Shown: piece by piece, positions 1 through 9,145 of the stretch | How the letters are laid out: each line of letters starts with the position of its first letter | How positions within the stretch are numbered: position 1 is the first letter of the stretch | The notes under the pieces: model-generated | The model's input: the letters and a program-made list of their open reading frames with translations, nothing else | The model's database searches: none | What the model was told of the DNA's origin: nothing | Assembly (NCBI RefSeq): GCF_947487575.1 | Contig: NZ_CANKXG010000001.1 | Location: 1-64,000, forward strand | DNA length: 64,000 nucleotides | Source: an uncultured Algibacter sp. | GTDB taxonomy: Bacteria > Bacteroidota > Bacteroidia > Flavobacteriales > Flavobacteriaceae | Reading direction: 5' to 3' | Made by a program: the position numbers and the translations under genes

Positions 1-87
1 CAATCATATGATTGTTCAGTTTTAATTAATAAATTTAATCCTTTAATAATCTGTATCGACTATTTAGGACTAGACAATTTAAACGTT

Positions 88-1320
88 CTACGAAACTGCT
101 TTCAGTTTCTTTAACGTAGTTTTAGTCAGTTTTTCTTCAGCGTAAGCTTTTGTAACGTTTAATTTTTTCTCGTTACTACTAGGTAATTCAAACATCGCAT
201 CAGTTAGAATTTCTTCACATAGAGAACGTAATCCTCTTGCTCCTAATTTATATTCAATAGCCTTACCAACAATAAAACCTAAAGCTCCATCTGTAATAGA
301 AAAATCTATTTCATCCATTTCAAACAACTTTTTATATTGTTTGATAATAGCATTTTTAGGTTCTGTTAAAATGGCTCTTAACGTATCTGCATCTAAAGGA
401 TCCATATAAGTTAATACTGGTAAACGACCAATAATTTCAGGAATTAAACCGAAATCTTTTAAATCTTTTGGAATGATATATTGAAGTAAATGTTCTTGAT
501 CAACAACATCATCAGACATTGAAGCACTATATCCAACAGCCTGCATATTTAAACGCTTAGAAATAACACGCTCAATACCGTCAAAAGCTCCTCCAGCAAT
601 AAATAAAATATTTTCAGTATTGACTTCAATGAATTTCTGATCTGGGTGTTTTCTTCCTCCTTTTGGTGGCACGTTAACAACTGTTCCTTCTAAAAGTTTT
701 AGCAATGCTTGCTGAACACCTTCGCCAGAAACATCACGAGTAATAGATGGGTTATCACTTTTACGAGCAATTTTATCAATTTCATCTATAAAAACAATAC
801 CCTTCTCTGCTTTTTCTAAGTTGTAATCAGCGGCTTGTAAAAGGCGTGTTAAAATACTTTCAACATCTTCTCCTACATAACCCGCTTCAGTTAAAACTGT
901 AGCATCAACAATAGCCAATGGGACATTTAACATTCTAGCAACTGTTTTTGCCATTAAAGTTTTACCAGTACCAGTTTGTCCAACCATTATGATATTACTC
1001 TTTTGAATATCAATATCATCTTTTGATGGCGGCTGTAATAAACGTTTATAATGATTATATACAGCAACAGACATCACTTTTTTTGTAGCACCTTGTCCAA
1101 TAATATATTCATCAAGAAATGCTTTAATTTGTTGAGGTTTACGCAGTTTTAATTCTGCAGATAAATCACTGCTGTCACTTTGTTTAGACTCTTCTATTAC
1201 AATACCATGAGCCTGCTCTATACATCTATCGCAGATGTGAGCATCTAACCCTGCTATTAACAAGTTTGTCTCAGGTTTTTTACGACCACAAAACGAACAC
1301 TCTAATTCTTCCTTTGCCAT
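88..1320 (-). CDS. clpX: ATP-dependent Clp protease ATP-binding subunit ClpX
   Basis: Cytoplasmic AAA+ unfoldase that recognises substrates, unfolds them and feeds them into the ClpP chamber. The 410 residues show the N-terminal C4 zinc finger (Cys8, Cys11, Cys30, Cys33), Walker A GQTGTGKT at 114-121, pore loop GYVG at 147-150 and Walker B VFIDE at about 176-180. Length and motif order are normal for ClpX. The start is ATG. It follows clpP by 71 bp on the same strand, and tig lies further upstream, which is the common bacterial tig-clpP-clpX order. Identification is secure. Confidence 0.98.
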   Translation of the reverse strand: MAKEELECSFCGRKKPETNLLIAGLDAHICDRCIEQAHGIVIEESKQSDSSDLSAELKLRKPQQIKAFLDEYIIGQGATKKVMSVAVYNHYKRLLQPPSKDDIDIQKSNIIMVGQTGTGKTLMAKTVARMLNVPLAIVDATVLTEAGYVGEDVESILTRLLQAADYNLEKAEKGIVFIDEIDKIARKSDNPSITRDVSGEGVQQALLKLLEGTVVNVPPKGGRKHPDQKFIEVNTENILFIAGGAFDGIERVISKRLNMQAVGYSASMSDDVVDQEHLLQYIIPKDLKDFGLIPEIIGRLPVLTYMDPLDADTLRAILTEPKNAIIKQYKKLFEMDEIDFSITDGALGFIVGKAIEYKLGARGLRSLCEEILTDAMFELPSSNEKKLNVTKAYAEEKLTKTTLKKLKAVS

Positions 1321-1391
1321 TAATCTTAATTTATTTTCGGAATGAATTATTATAAATCACTCTATAACTATTCTTTAAAATTACAAATTAT

Positions 1392-2066
1392 TTATTTGCG
1401 AGCCAAAATCTCGTCAATCATACCATATTCTTTAGCCTTATCAGATTTCATCCAATAGTCTCTATCACTATCTTCATACACTTTGTCGTAATCCTGTCCT
1501 GAATGCTTACTAATTATTCTATAAAGTTCTTCTTTGAGGATTAAAATTTCTCTAGCTGTAATCTCAATATCACTAGCTTGTCCTTGAGCACCTCCTAATG
1601 GTTGATGAATCATAACTCGAGAATGTGTCAAGCCACTACGCTTACCTTTTTGTCCTGCACATAATAATACAGCACCCATTGATGCCGCCATTCCTGTACA
1701 AATTGTAGCTACATCTGGTTTAATAAATTGCATGGTATCATAAATACCTAACCCAGCATAAACACTTCCTCCAGGTGAATTAATGTAAATTTGAATATCC
1801 TTATTAGCATCTGTACTTTCTAAAAACAAAAGCTGAGCTTGAACAATATTTGCCACTTGATCATTAATTCCTGTACCTAAGAAAATAATTCTATCCATCA
1901 TTAAACGCGAAAACACATCAAAAACAGCAATATTCATTTGACGTTCTTCTATAATGTTAGGCGTTAAGTTAGTTGGATACATACTACTAATAATTTTATT
2001 GTAGTAGGTACTACTTATCCCTTGATCTTTTATCGCGAATTTTTCAAATTCTTTTGCGTAATCCAT
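1392..2066 (-). CDS. clpP: ATP-dependent Clp protease proteolytic subunit ClpP
   Basis: Serine peptidase that forms the tetradecameric degradation chamber and is gated by ClpX. The catalytic triad is visible as Ser129 in GMAASM, His154 in VMIHQP and Asp203 in DRDYWM. At 224 residues it has an N-terminal stretch of about 25-30 residues before the conserved core, consistent with a propeptide. It starts with ATG. It lies upstream of clpX in the same direction. A hairpin terminator separates it from tig, so it probably has its own promoter, although I could not pick one out. Confidence 0.98.
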   Translation of the reverse strand: MDYAKEFEKFAIKDQGISSTYYNKIISSMYPTNLTPNIIEERQMNIAVFDVFSRLMMDRIIFLGTGINDQVANIVQAQLLFLESTDANKDIQIYINSPGGSVYAGLGIYDTMQFIKPDVATICTGMAASMGAVLLCAGQKGKRSGLTHSRVMIHQPLGGAQGQASDIEITAREILILKEELYRIISKHSGQDYDKVYEDSDRDYWMKSDKAKEYGMIDEILARK

Positions 2067-2152
2067 AATGTTTTCTGGTATTTCTTTTAATTAAACTCCT
2101 GATTTACATCAATATGAGTTTATATACATTAATTTAACAATTGCTTTTGAAT

Positions 2153-2184
2153 AAAAAAGCGCTTAAACCATATGATTTAAGCGC
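2153..2184 (-). terminator. Rho-independent terminator after tig
   Basis: A perfect 9-bp stem (GCGCTTAAA / TTTAAGCGC, arms 2159-2167 and 2176-2184) with an 8-nt loop is followed on the minus strand by a T run. It lies 26 bp past the tig stop and before clpP, so it should end the tig transcript. Confidence 0.85.
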
Positions 2185-2209
2185 CTAAATATAAGCAATT
2201 ATTCTTTAC

Positions 2210-3538
2210 TTATTTATCACCATAAACTTCTTTAACAAAGTTTTCGTAACTTAACTCTTTAACTTTAAGATTTGCTTTTTCTTTATAAACATTAAGTAAT
2301 TTTTGACTTACTAATTGTTCAGAAATACGACGCGCTTCATCTTGATTTCCTAATACACGAGCTGCAATATCATCAAGTTCTTTATCAGAAGGATTCATTT
2401 GACCAAATTGAGCCATCTGTCCTTTAATCATTTCTCTAGCATGATTTTTAATATCGTCCATAGTCACTTGCACATTATTTTCTTCAATTAATTTACCTTC
2501 AATTAACTGATAACGTAAGCTTTTTTCAGACTTTTCATATTCTTCCTTAGCCTGCACCTCATCCATTTCTTTTTCTCCAGCAGTTTGCATCCATTTTGTT
2601 AAGAATTCAGCAGGTAAATCAAACTTTGTATTTTCAACTAAATGCTCAGTGACATCGTTTAACAACTTTTGGTCTGCTTGTTGAACAAATTGCTTTTCGG
2701 CATCTTCTTTTATTTTAGTTCTCAACTCTGTTACAGACGTTACAGCTTCTGGTCCAAAAACTTTATCAAATAATTCTTGGTCTAAATCTGCTAACTCACG
2801 ACTATTAATTTCAGAAATTGTAAAATTAACTTCAATATTTAATCCATGAACATCATCATGGCTTAATTTTAAAGCATGCATTAAATCATGCTCGTCATCA
2901 AAAAGACCTTTAGTTTTTAAAGTAATTACATCATCAACCTTGGCACCAACAAATTGTTTTGCAGTAGACTTTCCTTTAAATTTATCTAAAGTAAGCGTTA
3001 CTTTATTATCAATTTCTTTTTCTTCGTTTGTATAAGTACCTGTAATTTCGCTATCCTTTTCAACAGTATCTTGAGATACTAATTTCCCGTATTGTTTTTG
3101 AATACGTTCAACTTGCTCATCAATCATTTTATCATCAGCAATAATATTATATTGTGTGATAGCCTTTTTACTTTTTAATTCAACATTAAATTCAGGCGCA
3201 AGACCTAATTCAAATTCAAAAGAAAATTTATCAGCTTCCCAGTCAATTTCATCTTGAGTTTTAGGTAATGGTTGCCCCAAAACATCCAACTTTTCTTCAG
3301 TTAAATACTTATTTAAAGCGTCTTGTAAAAGTTTGTTAACCTCATCAACTAAAACAGCTTTTCCGTATTGCTTTTTTACCATTCCCATTGGCACATGACC
3401 TTTTCTAAAACCTGGAATGTTTGCTGTTTTACGGTAATCTGTTAAGATTTTTTCAACTTTATCGCTATAATCTTCTTTAGCGATATCTACTTTTACTACA
3501 GCATTTAATGCATCAACGTTTTCTCTTGTAATATTCAT
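2210..3538 (-). CDS. tig: Trigger factor, ribosome-associated chaperone
   Basis: Chaperone that binds nascent chains at the ribosome exit tunnel, with a peptidyl-prolyl isomerase domain. The ribosome-docking signature GFRKGHVP lies at residues 43-50. A PPIase-like middle domain (roughly 150-250) and a long helical C-terminal substrate-binding region follow. At 442 residues the length is typical. The ATG start is 89 bp downstream of a strong promoter at 3627-3657, and the gene is bounded by its own terminator. It sits upstream of clpP-clpX, as in many bacteria. Confidence 0.95.
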   Translation of the reverse strand: MNITRENVDALNAVVKVDIAKEDYSDKVEKILTDYRKTANIPGFRKGHVPMGMVKKQYGKAVLVDEVNKLLQDALNKYLTEEKLDVLGQPLPKTQDEIDWEADKFSFEFELGLAPEFNVELKSKKAITQYNIIADDKMIDEQVERIQKQYGKLVSQDTVEKDSEITGTYTNEEKEIDNKVTLTLDKFKGKSTAKQFVGAKVDDVITLKTKGLFDDEHDLMHALKLSHDDVHGLNIEVNFTISEINSRELADLDQELFDKVFGPEAVTSVTELRTKIKEDAEKQFVQQADQKLLNDVTEHLVENTKFDLPAEFLTKWMQTAGEKEMDEVQAKEEYEKSEKSLRYQLIEGKLIEENNVQVTMDDIKNHAREMIKGQMAQFGQMNPSDKELDDIAARVLGNQDEARRISEQLVSQKLLNVYKEKANLKVKELSYENFVKEVYGDK

Positions 3539-3626
3539 TCTAAATGATATAAAGCCCTAAATCAGGCATTTAACAATAAAGGTTTCTTTTAAAAACCCTA
3601 AATTTTTTGGTACTAAAATTGGGATG

Positions 3627-3657
3627 CAAAAATAATATATTTTTACATCCTAACAAA
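3627..3657 (-). promoter_or_regulatory. Bacteroidota-type promoter of tig
   Basis: On the minus strand, TTTG (3657-3654) is followed after 19 bp by TATTTTTG (3634-3627), matching the Bacteroidota -33/-7 pattern TTTG-N19-TAnnTTTG. This places transcription start about 80 nt before the tig ATG. Confidence 0.75.
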
Positions 3658-3681
3658 GTTTTTAATTGCTTGATTTTGAAC

Positions 3682-4029
3682 CTACTTTTTATCCTTTTTC
3701 AGGAAGGACTGTAGAAGCGATTGTAGCATGGATAATAAGATGCTAAATAGGATGGCCCACCAAATACTAGCAACAGAAAACCCATCAATAAATTTATTTG
3801 CTAAAAGAATAATTAACCCATTAATTACTAATAAAAATAAGCCTAAAGTTAGGATTGTTACTGGTAGAGTTAAAATAACTAAAATAGGTTTTACTAATAG
3901 GTTTAGAATAGATAATACTAATGCTACAATTAATGCCGTTACATAATTATCTACACTAACACCTGTTAAAATGTTTGCTAAAGCAAATACAGCTACGGCA
4001 TTTAATAATAATCTTAATAATAGATTCAT
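3682..4029 (-). CDS. Phage holin family 4-like small membrane protein
   Basis: A 115-residue integral membrane protein made of four hydrophobic segments (about 5-22, 28-45, 50-72 and 85-108) with a Lys-rich C-terminal tail. Sequence character and length match the Phage_holin_4_2/YvlD-like family, which is chromosomal and widespread despite its name. Its function is unknown. The ATG start is followed 3' by tig on the same strand, and the alpha/beta hydrolase gene lies 15 bp upstream, suggesting co-transcription with hydrolase and pdxJ. There are no phage genes nearby, so I do not read it as a lysis gene. Confidence 0.8.
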   Translation of the reverse strand: MNLLLRLLLNAVAVFALANILTGVSVDNYVTALIVALVLSILNLLVKPILVILTLPVTILTLGLFLLVINGLIILLANKFIDGFSVASIWWAILFSILLSMLQSLLQSFLKKDKK

Positions 4030-4044
4030 TGTTTTATATTTTGA

Positions 4045-4812
4045 TTATGAATTTACAAAATTAATTACAGCTTCATAAAAATCTTTAGGGTTTTCAGCAT
4101 GCAACCAGTGTCCAGCGTTAGAAATAGTAACAATTTCGGCTTTTGGAAAATGATTTGATATAATATTTTCATCACCAACTCCTATATATTCAGATCTATC
4201 GCCACGTAAAAACAAAGTATCTTTTTCAAACCTAGCATAGCTAGGCAAGGATTCTCCAACTTCACCAACTTCATTTTTTAAGACTTCTAAATTTATTCGT
4301 AAGCCTAACTGTCCTTTTTCAACCCAATATAAATTTTTGAGTAAAAACATACGTATTCCAATTTCAGACACATAATTACTTAACTCTTTATCGGCTTCAC
4401 CTCTACTTTTAATAACACTAAAATCTAAAGAACTCAATCCACCTAATATCGCATCATGATGGACTGGGTAAAACCTAGGAGAAATATCAGCAACAATTAA
4501 TTTTGAAACCAGCCCTGGATATTCAGTAGCCACTAACATAGCTGTTTTACCTCCCATAGAATGACCTAATAATACAATATCAGATAAATTATGTTCATCA
4601 CAATAATGCTTTAAATCTTTAGCAAGTACTTCATAGTTAAACTCATCGTCATGAAAACTCCGTCCATGATTACGCTGGTCTACTAAATGCACTTGAAACC
4701 CCTGTTCACTAAACTGGTTACCTAAGGTTTTCCAGTTATCGCTCATCCCTAAAAAACCATGTAAAATTACCAATGGTTTTCCTTCTCCTAATATATTAGC
4801 ATGTAAAAGCAT
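4045..4812 (-). CDS. Alpha/beta fold hydrolase (YbfF-like esterase)
   Basis: A 255-residue cytoplasmic alpha/beta hydrolase. It shows the oxyanion region HGFLGMSDNW near the N-terminus, the nucleophile elbow GHSMGG around residue 104 and a late catalytic His in NAGHWLHAE. This pattern fits the YbfF/ABHD11 esterase group, whose physiological substrate is not settled. The ATG overlaps the pdxJ stop by one base (TAATG), so the two are translationally coupled. The specific substrate cannot be read from sequence. Confidence 0.88.
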   Translation of the reverse strand: MLLHANILGEGKPLVILHGFLGMSDNWKTLGNQFSEQGFQVHLVDQRNHGRSFHDDEFNYEVLAKDLKHYCDEHNLSDIVLLGHSMGGKTAMLVATEYPGLVSKLIVADISPRFYPVHHDAILGGLSSLDFSVIKSRGEADKELSNYVSEIGIRMFLLKNLYWVEKGQLGLRINLEVLKNEVGEVGESLPSYARFEKDTLFLRGDRSEYIGVGDENIISNHFPKAEIVTISNAGHWLHAENPKDFYEAVINFVNS

Positions 4813-5525
4813 TATTTTAGTTTATGTAAATACATTTGAATAACATTCTCGACACCCAAATATAAACTTTCGGCAATTAAAGCATGCCCTATAGACACCT
4901 CTAACAAATCTGGAATATTATCTTTAAAAAACTTAATATTATCAAGAGACAAGTCATGCCCTGCATTAATCCCTAGTCCTAAATTATTTGCTAATTGTGC
5001 GCTTTCTGCATAAGGTTTAATGGCATCAATATTTCCTAAGCCGTACTGATGTGCAAATGCTTCGGTATACAACTCTATTCTATCGGCTCCAGTTTCTTTA
5101 GCACCTTCAATTTGTTTTAAAACTGGGTCTACAAAAATAGATGTTCTAATGTTGTTTTTATTAAACTCAGCAATTACATCAACCAAAAAATGTTTATTTT
5201 TAATGGTATCCCAACCCGCATTACTCGTTATAGCATCAACACCATCTGGAACTAATGTAACTTGTGTTGGCTTTACTTCTAAAACTAAATTCACAAATGA
5301 TTCAATAGGATTTCCCTCAATATTATACTCGGTATAAACTTCTGGTTTTAAATCGTGTGCATCTTGGTAACGTATATGTCTTTCGTCTGGTCTTGGATGA
5401 ATGGTAACACCCTCTGCACCATAGCGCTGAACATCTTTTGCAAATTGAACAACATTAGGCACATCACCACCTCTTGAATTTCTTAAGGTTGCAATCTTAT
5501 TAATATTAACACTAAGCTTTGTCAT
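4812..5525 (-). CDS. pdxJ: Pyridoxine 5'-phosphate synthase PdxJ
   Basis: Condenses 1-deoxy-D-xylulose 5-phosphate with 3-amino-2-oxopropyl phosphate to give pyridoxine 5'-phosphate, the last ring-forming step of DXP-dependent vitamin B6 synthesis. The 237 residues show the family's N-terminal NINKIATLRNSRGG, the GVTIHPRPDERHI segment, ELYTEAFA and the C-terminal GHALIAESL phosphate-binding region. Start is ATG. It is the first gene of a likely pdxJ-hydrolase-membrane protein unit, divergent from the CBS-domain gene. Confidence 0.97.
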   Translation of the reverse strand: MTKLSVNINKIATLRNSRGGDVPNVVQFAKDVQRYGAEGVTIHPRPDERHIRYQDAHDLKPEVYTEYNIEGNPIESFVNLVLEVKPTQVTLVPDGVDAITSNAGWDTIKNKHFLVDVIAEFNKNNIRTSIFVDPVLKQIEGAKETGADRIELYTEAFAHQYGLGNIDAIKPYAESAQLANNLGLGINAGHDLSLDNIKFFKDNIPDLLEVSIGHALIAESLYLGVENVIQMYLHKLK

Positions 5526-5653
5526 AAATCTATTTTAAAGTATAATTAGTTTATGATTTTTAACATTGGCTAAAAAATCCTTCTTTTAAATTTATCTTTT
5601 TCTTAATAAATAACTAGGCTAAGAAGTTTAAAAAAGATTTAATCTAAATTCAA

Positions 5654-5671
5654 AAGCTAAAATTTTAGCTT
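5654..5671. promoter_or_regulatory. 18-bp perfect palindrome between pdxJ and the CBS gene
   Basis: AAGCTAAAATTTTAGCTT is a perfect inverted repeat in the 243-bp divergent intergenic region. It lies about 28 bp downstream of a possible minus-strand -7 box at 5699-5706 (TATTTTTG). It could be an operator, but AT-rich palindromes also arise by chance. Confidence 0.35.
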
Positions 5672-5768
5672 CAAAGCAAAAACCCTAAACTAATTATGCA
5701 AAAATACAAAGTAGAACATGCATTGATACTATTTTTTTGATTAATTTGCAGTTCTATTTACGCATACC

Positions 5769-6428
5769 ATGAGACTTTCAGAACTAATAATAAACGACAT
5801 AAAACCGTTAAACAACACGAGTAAAATAAGTGATTTACAACAACTTTTTAATCAACTTACTTTTTCTCATATACCTGTTAAAAATGAAAGTGGAGCCCAC
5901 TTAGGGTGTTTCTCAGAAACCGACGCCCATTGTTTTGATAGCGACAAATTGGTTAGTGACTATTTATTTTCGTTAGAAGATTTTTATGTTAGAAACAACA
6001 CACTTTGGTTGGATATTTTAGAAGCATTTGCTGTAAATTCAACCAATATTATGCCTGTTTTAAATACCCAAAACGAGTATTTAGGCTATTATGAACTTAA
6101 CGATGTTATTAGTTTATTTAGCGAATCTCCTTTTTTTACTGAAGCTGGCGGTATTTTAGTAGTTGAAAAAGGAATAAATGATTATTCGTTTAGCGAAATT
6201 AGCCAGATTGTAGAATCTAACGATGGTAAACTTCTGGGAGCATTCATATCTAAAATGAATACAGATTTAGTCCAAGTTACCTTAAAAATTGGAAACATTG
6301 GTCTTAACGAAATTATTCAAACCTTCCGCAGATATAGCTATAATATTGTATCCGGTCATGAAGACGATGGTTATATTGAAAGCTTAAAAGAGCGTTCAGA
6401 TTATTTAAAGAAATATTTAAACATGTAA
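5769..6428 (+). CDS. CBS-domain protein
   Basis: A 219-residue soluble protein whose first 120 residues contain a pair of CBS-like motifs (the segments around HIPVKNE and IMPVLN). The C-terminal part resembles an ACT-like fold and ends in a helix. CBS pairs usually bind adenosine nucleotides and regulate a partner. No enzyme domain is attached here, so its role is unknown. ATG start. It precedes nadK by 95 bp on the same strand, an arrangement consistent with a nucleotide-sensing partner, but that is inference. Confidence 0.85.
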   Translation: MRLSELIINDIKPLNNTSKISDLQQLFNQLTFSHIPVKNESGAHLGCFSETDAHCFDSDKLVSDYLFSLEDFYVRNNTLWLDILEAFAVNSTNIMPVLNTQNEYLGYYELNDVISLFSESPFFTEAGGILVVEKGINDYSFSEISQIVESNDGKLLGAFISKMNTDLVQVTLKIGNIGLNEIIQTFRRYSYNIVSGHEDDGYIESLKERSDYLKKYLNM

Positions 6429-6523
6429 ATCTAATTCATGAACCATCCATAGCTAAAAGTTAGTTATGAAAACAATTATATGGATGCACCATGTGATCCA
6501 TAAAAAACAATAAAAATAAACAC

Positions 6524-7411
6524 ATGAAAGTTGCCATTTTTGGACGATATTATAATGTTACAACCCCAACATCTGTTGAAACACTTTTCAATTATCTTGA
6601 AAATCAAGGAATAGAAGCACATATTGAAACCGAGTTCTATAGCCTTATAGACCGCGAATCGCATAGCATAAAAGACTTCAAGAATTACAAAACGTTTACA
6701 GAACTCGATACAGATTTCGATTTTTTGGTTAGCATAGGTGGTGACGGTACTATATTAAGAGCCACCATGTTTGTAAAAGATTTAGGCATTCCTATAATAG
6801 GTATAAATACAGGTAGACTTGGTTTTTTAGCAACCATTCAAGTTAATGCCATTGAAAAAGCTATACAAGATATTATAGATGGAAATTATAGAATCTCAGA
6901 ACGTAGCCTTTTATCTGTCGAAACATCCTCAGGAAACAAAGATATCAAAGCCATGAATTTCGCCCTCAACGAAATTTCAGTTAGCAGAAAAAACACTACT
7001 GCTATGATAACAATAGACACTTATTTAGACGACGAATTTCTAAATTCCTATTGGAGCGATGGTCTTATAGTGTCTACTCCTACAGGCTCAACTGGCTATT
7101 CACTAAGTTGTGGCGGCCCAGTAATAACACCCGGATCCAGCAGCTTTGTACTAACACCCATTGCGCCGCATAATCTAAGCGCTCGCCCACTAGTAATTCC
7201 AGACTCAACCGAAATACACCTTAGAGTAAACGGCAGAGAAAAAACACATTTAATATCATTAGACTCTAGAATAGCCACTTTAGATAATGGCACACTTATT
7301 AAAATCAAAAAGGCCAATTTTAAAATTAAAATGATAGACCTTTTAAACGAAAGTTTTTTAGATACACTAAGAAAAAAGCTTCTTTGGGGAGAAGACAAAA
7401 GAAACAAATAA
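6524..7411 (+). CDS. nadK: NAD kinase
   Basis: Phosphorylates NAD to NADP in the cytoplasm. The 295 residues show the family GGDGT motif at 72-76 (in IGGDGTILRA), the downstream LNEISVSR segment and the glycine-rich TPTGSTGYSLS motif, followed by the C-terminal beta domain. Length is normal and the start is ATG. A structured intergenic repeat starts immediately after the stop codon. It lies downstream of the CBS-domain gene, and the DUF6089-uppS-bamA unit follows with its own promoter. Confidence 0.96.
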   Translation: MKVAIFGRYYNVTTPTSVETLFNYLENQGIEAHIETEFYSLIDRESHSIKDFKNYKTFTELDTDFDFLVSIGGDGTILRATMFVKDLGIPIIGINTGRLGFLATIQVNAIEKAIQDIIDGNYRISERSLLSVETSSGNKDIKAMNFALNEISVSRKNTTAMITIDTYLDDEFLNSYWSDGLIVSTPTGSTGYSLSCGGPVITPGSSSFVLTPIAPHNLSARPLVIPDSTEIHLRVNGREKTHLISLDSRIATLDNGTLIKIKKANFKIKMIDLLNESFLDTLRKKLLWGEDKRNK

Positions 7412-7414
7412 TTT

Positions 7415-7513
7415 TTTGGGCGTTACCCTAAACGGGTCGGGCTTTCCGTTGCAAGTCCTCGCACCTCCTACGTCGGGCTGTGGGCTTTTCACTGCAATCC
7501 CTAACGCAGTATA
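7415..7513 (+). repeat. Structured intergenic repeat, copy A
   Basis: This copy opens with TTTTGGGCGTTACC three bases after the nadK stop and ends with CCCTAACGCAGTAT, so GCGTTA and TAACGC can pair at the base. The two arms contain an imperfect 20-bp direct repeat (7439-7458 and 7482-7501, both GGGCTTT-N5-TGCAA). The first hairpin site, which is long in other copies, is minimal here (CC-CTAAAC-GG). Related copies are at 36716-36843, 38424-38560 and 16891-17068. The remainder of the gap to 7716 holds AT-rich sequence and a promoter. Confidence 0.8.
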
Positions 7514-7671
7514 ATCCGTAATCTCCAATTTTAATTTATCACCTATTTCCTTCTTAACATCACCTACATTCACCACAATAAATTTATGTTTCCGTACCTT
7601 TTCAAAACAAATTTCAACAATATTTTAATAGAATTTCTGTTTTAAACCCATACAATTAAGCTCAAATTACA

Positions 7672-7699
7672 TTTGACAAATCTTAGTTTATTATATTTG
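7672..7699 (+). promoter_or_regulatory. Promoter of the DUF6089-uppS-bamA unit
   Basis: TTTG (7672-7675), a 16-bp spacer and TATATTTG (7692-7699) match the Bacteroidota promoter pattern, ending 17 bp before the DUF6089 ATG. Confidence 0.7.
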
Positions 7700-7716
7700 C
7701 AAACTTTTGAATATTT

Positions 7717-8403
7717 ATGAGGCATTTAACCATATTGATATTAAGCATTTTAAGCATCCAATTAAGCGATGCTCAAATCAACGAAATTGGCATTTTTGTT
7801 GGAGGCAGTAATTTTATTGGAGATGTAGGTGCAACCGATTATATTGCACCAAACCAATTAGCCATTGGTGGTATTTATAAATGGAACAGAAGTAAAAGAC
7901 ACTCTTACCGAGCCACTTTAATATTTAGCGAACTAGAAGGTATCGATATCAATTCAGACGATCCAAGGCGTATTCAAAGAGGTTATGAATTCTCAAGTAA
8001 AATCACCGAACTTTCAGTAGGTATGGAGTTTACCTTTTTCGATTTCAATCTTCATTCAGGTAAAAAACTAGGCACACCATATTTATATTCAGGAATTACC
8101 CTAGCTTACCATGATAATCATTATTTTGAAAATGGTATACAAACACCAGAAAACACCTCAAGTTGGGCATATGGCATTCCAATGGCTTTAGGTTTTAAAA
8201 CCAATTTCCTAGAAAACTTTATATTAGGCGTTGAAATTGGCGCACGATATGCATTTTCAGACGAACTAGACGGAAGTGTTCCGGATGGAAATCAACGACA
8301 ACAATTTCGAATTGGAAATATAAATAATAATGACTGGTATGTGTTTTCAGGATTAACACTTACCTATACCTTTGGAGAAAACCCTTGTTATTGCGTAGAT
8401 TAA
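7717..8403 (+). CDS. DUF6089 family outer-membrane beta-barrel protein
   Basis: A 228-residue exported protein. A signal peptide (about 1-19, ending SDAQ) is followed by alternating strands rich in aromatic and glycine residues, typical of a small outer-membrane barrel. The start GIFVGGSNFIGDVGATDYI and the C-terminal VFSGLTLTYTFGENPCYC fit the DUF6089 family found next to uppS and bamA in Flavobacteriia. The exact function is unknown. Its position, one base before uppS and upstream of bamA, suggests an envelope-assembly role. It has a strong promoter and an ATG start. Confidence 0.85.
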   Translation: MRHLTILILSILSIQLSDAQINEIGIFVGGSNFIGDVGATDYIAPNQLAIGGIYKWNRSKRHSYRATLIFSELEGIDINSDDPRRIQRGYEFSSKITELSVGMEFTFFDFNLHSGKKLGTPYLYSGITLAYHDNHYFENGIQTPENTSSWAYGIPMALGFKTNFLENFILGVEIGARYAFSDELDGSVPDGNQRQQFRIGNINNNDWYVFSGLTLTYTFGENPCYCVD

Positions 8404-8404
8404 A

Positions 8405-9145
8405 ATGGATTTAAAAAACAGCGTACTTAAAAAAGTATTACCAAAGCACATTGCTATTATAATGGATGGAAATGGGCGTTGGGCAAAACAAAAAGGTATG
8501 CTTCGTGCTTTTGGTCATGAAAACGGCACAAAATCTGTAAAACAAACGGTTGAAGCTTGTGCAGAATTAGGTGTAGAGAATTTAACACTTTACGCATTTT
8601 CAACCGAAAACTGGAATAGACCAAAACTTGAAGTTCAAACATTAATGAAACTTTTGGTGTCTTCACTAAAAAAAGAAATCAAAACACTTCAAGAAAATAA
8701 TATAAAGCTTTCAGCAATTGGGTCATTAAATACCTTACCAAAAAAAGTTTATAAAGAACTTTTTGAAGTAATTGAAAGTACCGCACAAAATACCAGAATG
8801 ACTTTAACACTAGCACTTAGCTATGGTTCAAGAGAGGAAATCTTAAACACTGTTAAAGAAATTAGTATTAAAGTTAAAAATAATATAATTTCGGCCGAAA
8901 ATATTGATGAATCAATTATAAATGAGCATCTTTACACGCAAAATTTACCAGATGTAGATTTGCTTATCAGAACAAGCGGTGAGCAGCGCATCAGTAATTT
9001 TTTGTTGTGGCAAATTGCTTATGCTGAATTATACTTTACAAGTGTATTATGGCCAGATTTCACCAAGCAACATTTGTATGAGGCTATTATTGAATATCAA
9101 AAAAGAGAACGACGATTTGGGAAAACAAGTGAACAACTTAGCTAA
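8405..9145 (+). CDS. uppS: Isoprenyl transferase (undecaprenyl diphosphate synthase)
   Basis: Cis-prenyltransferase that adds isopentenyl units to farnesyl diphosphate to make the C55 carrier lipid for peptidoglycan and polysaccharide export. The signature HIAIIMDGNGRWA includes catalytic Asp21. The later conserved segments TLYAFSTENW, SYGSREEI and DLLIRTSGEQRISNFLLWQ are all present. At 246 residues it is normal. ATG start, one base after DUF6089. Its 3' end overlaps the probable GTG start of bamA by 17 bases, which suggests translational coupling. Confidence 0.97.
   Translation: MDLKNSVLKKVLPKHIAIIMDGNGRWAKQKGMLRAFGHENGTKSVKQTVEACAELGVENLTLYAFSTENWNRPKLEVQTLMKLLVSSLKKEIKTLQENNIKLSAIGSLNTLPKKVYKELFEVIESTAQNTRMTLTLALSYGSREEILNTVKEISIKVKNNIISAENIDESIINEHLYTQNLPDVDLLIRTSGEQRISNFLLWQIAYAELYFTSVLWPDFTKQHLYEAIIEYQKRERRFGKTSEQLS

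Noticed and set aside
1-14. CAATCATATGATTG, a 14-bp palindrome at the window edge
   Set aside because: It may be part of a terminator or operator of a gene beyond the window, but context is missing.
3682-4029. Phage lysis gene (holin)
   Set aside because: The family name is historical. No phage structural, lysin or integrase genes are nearby, and the gene is embedded in a housekeeping cluster.
7096-7576. Minus-strand open frames over the nadK 3' end and repeat copy A
   Set aside because: They are antisense to conserved nadK motifs or run through the repeat, with no coherent domain.
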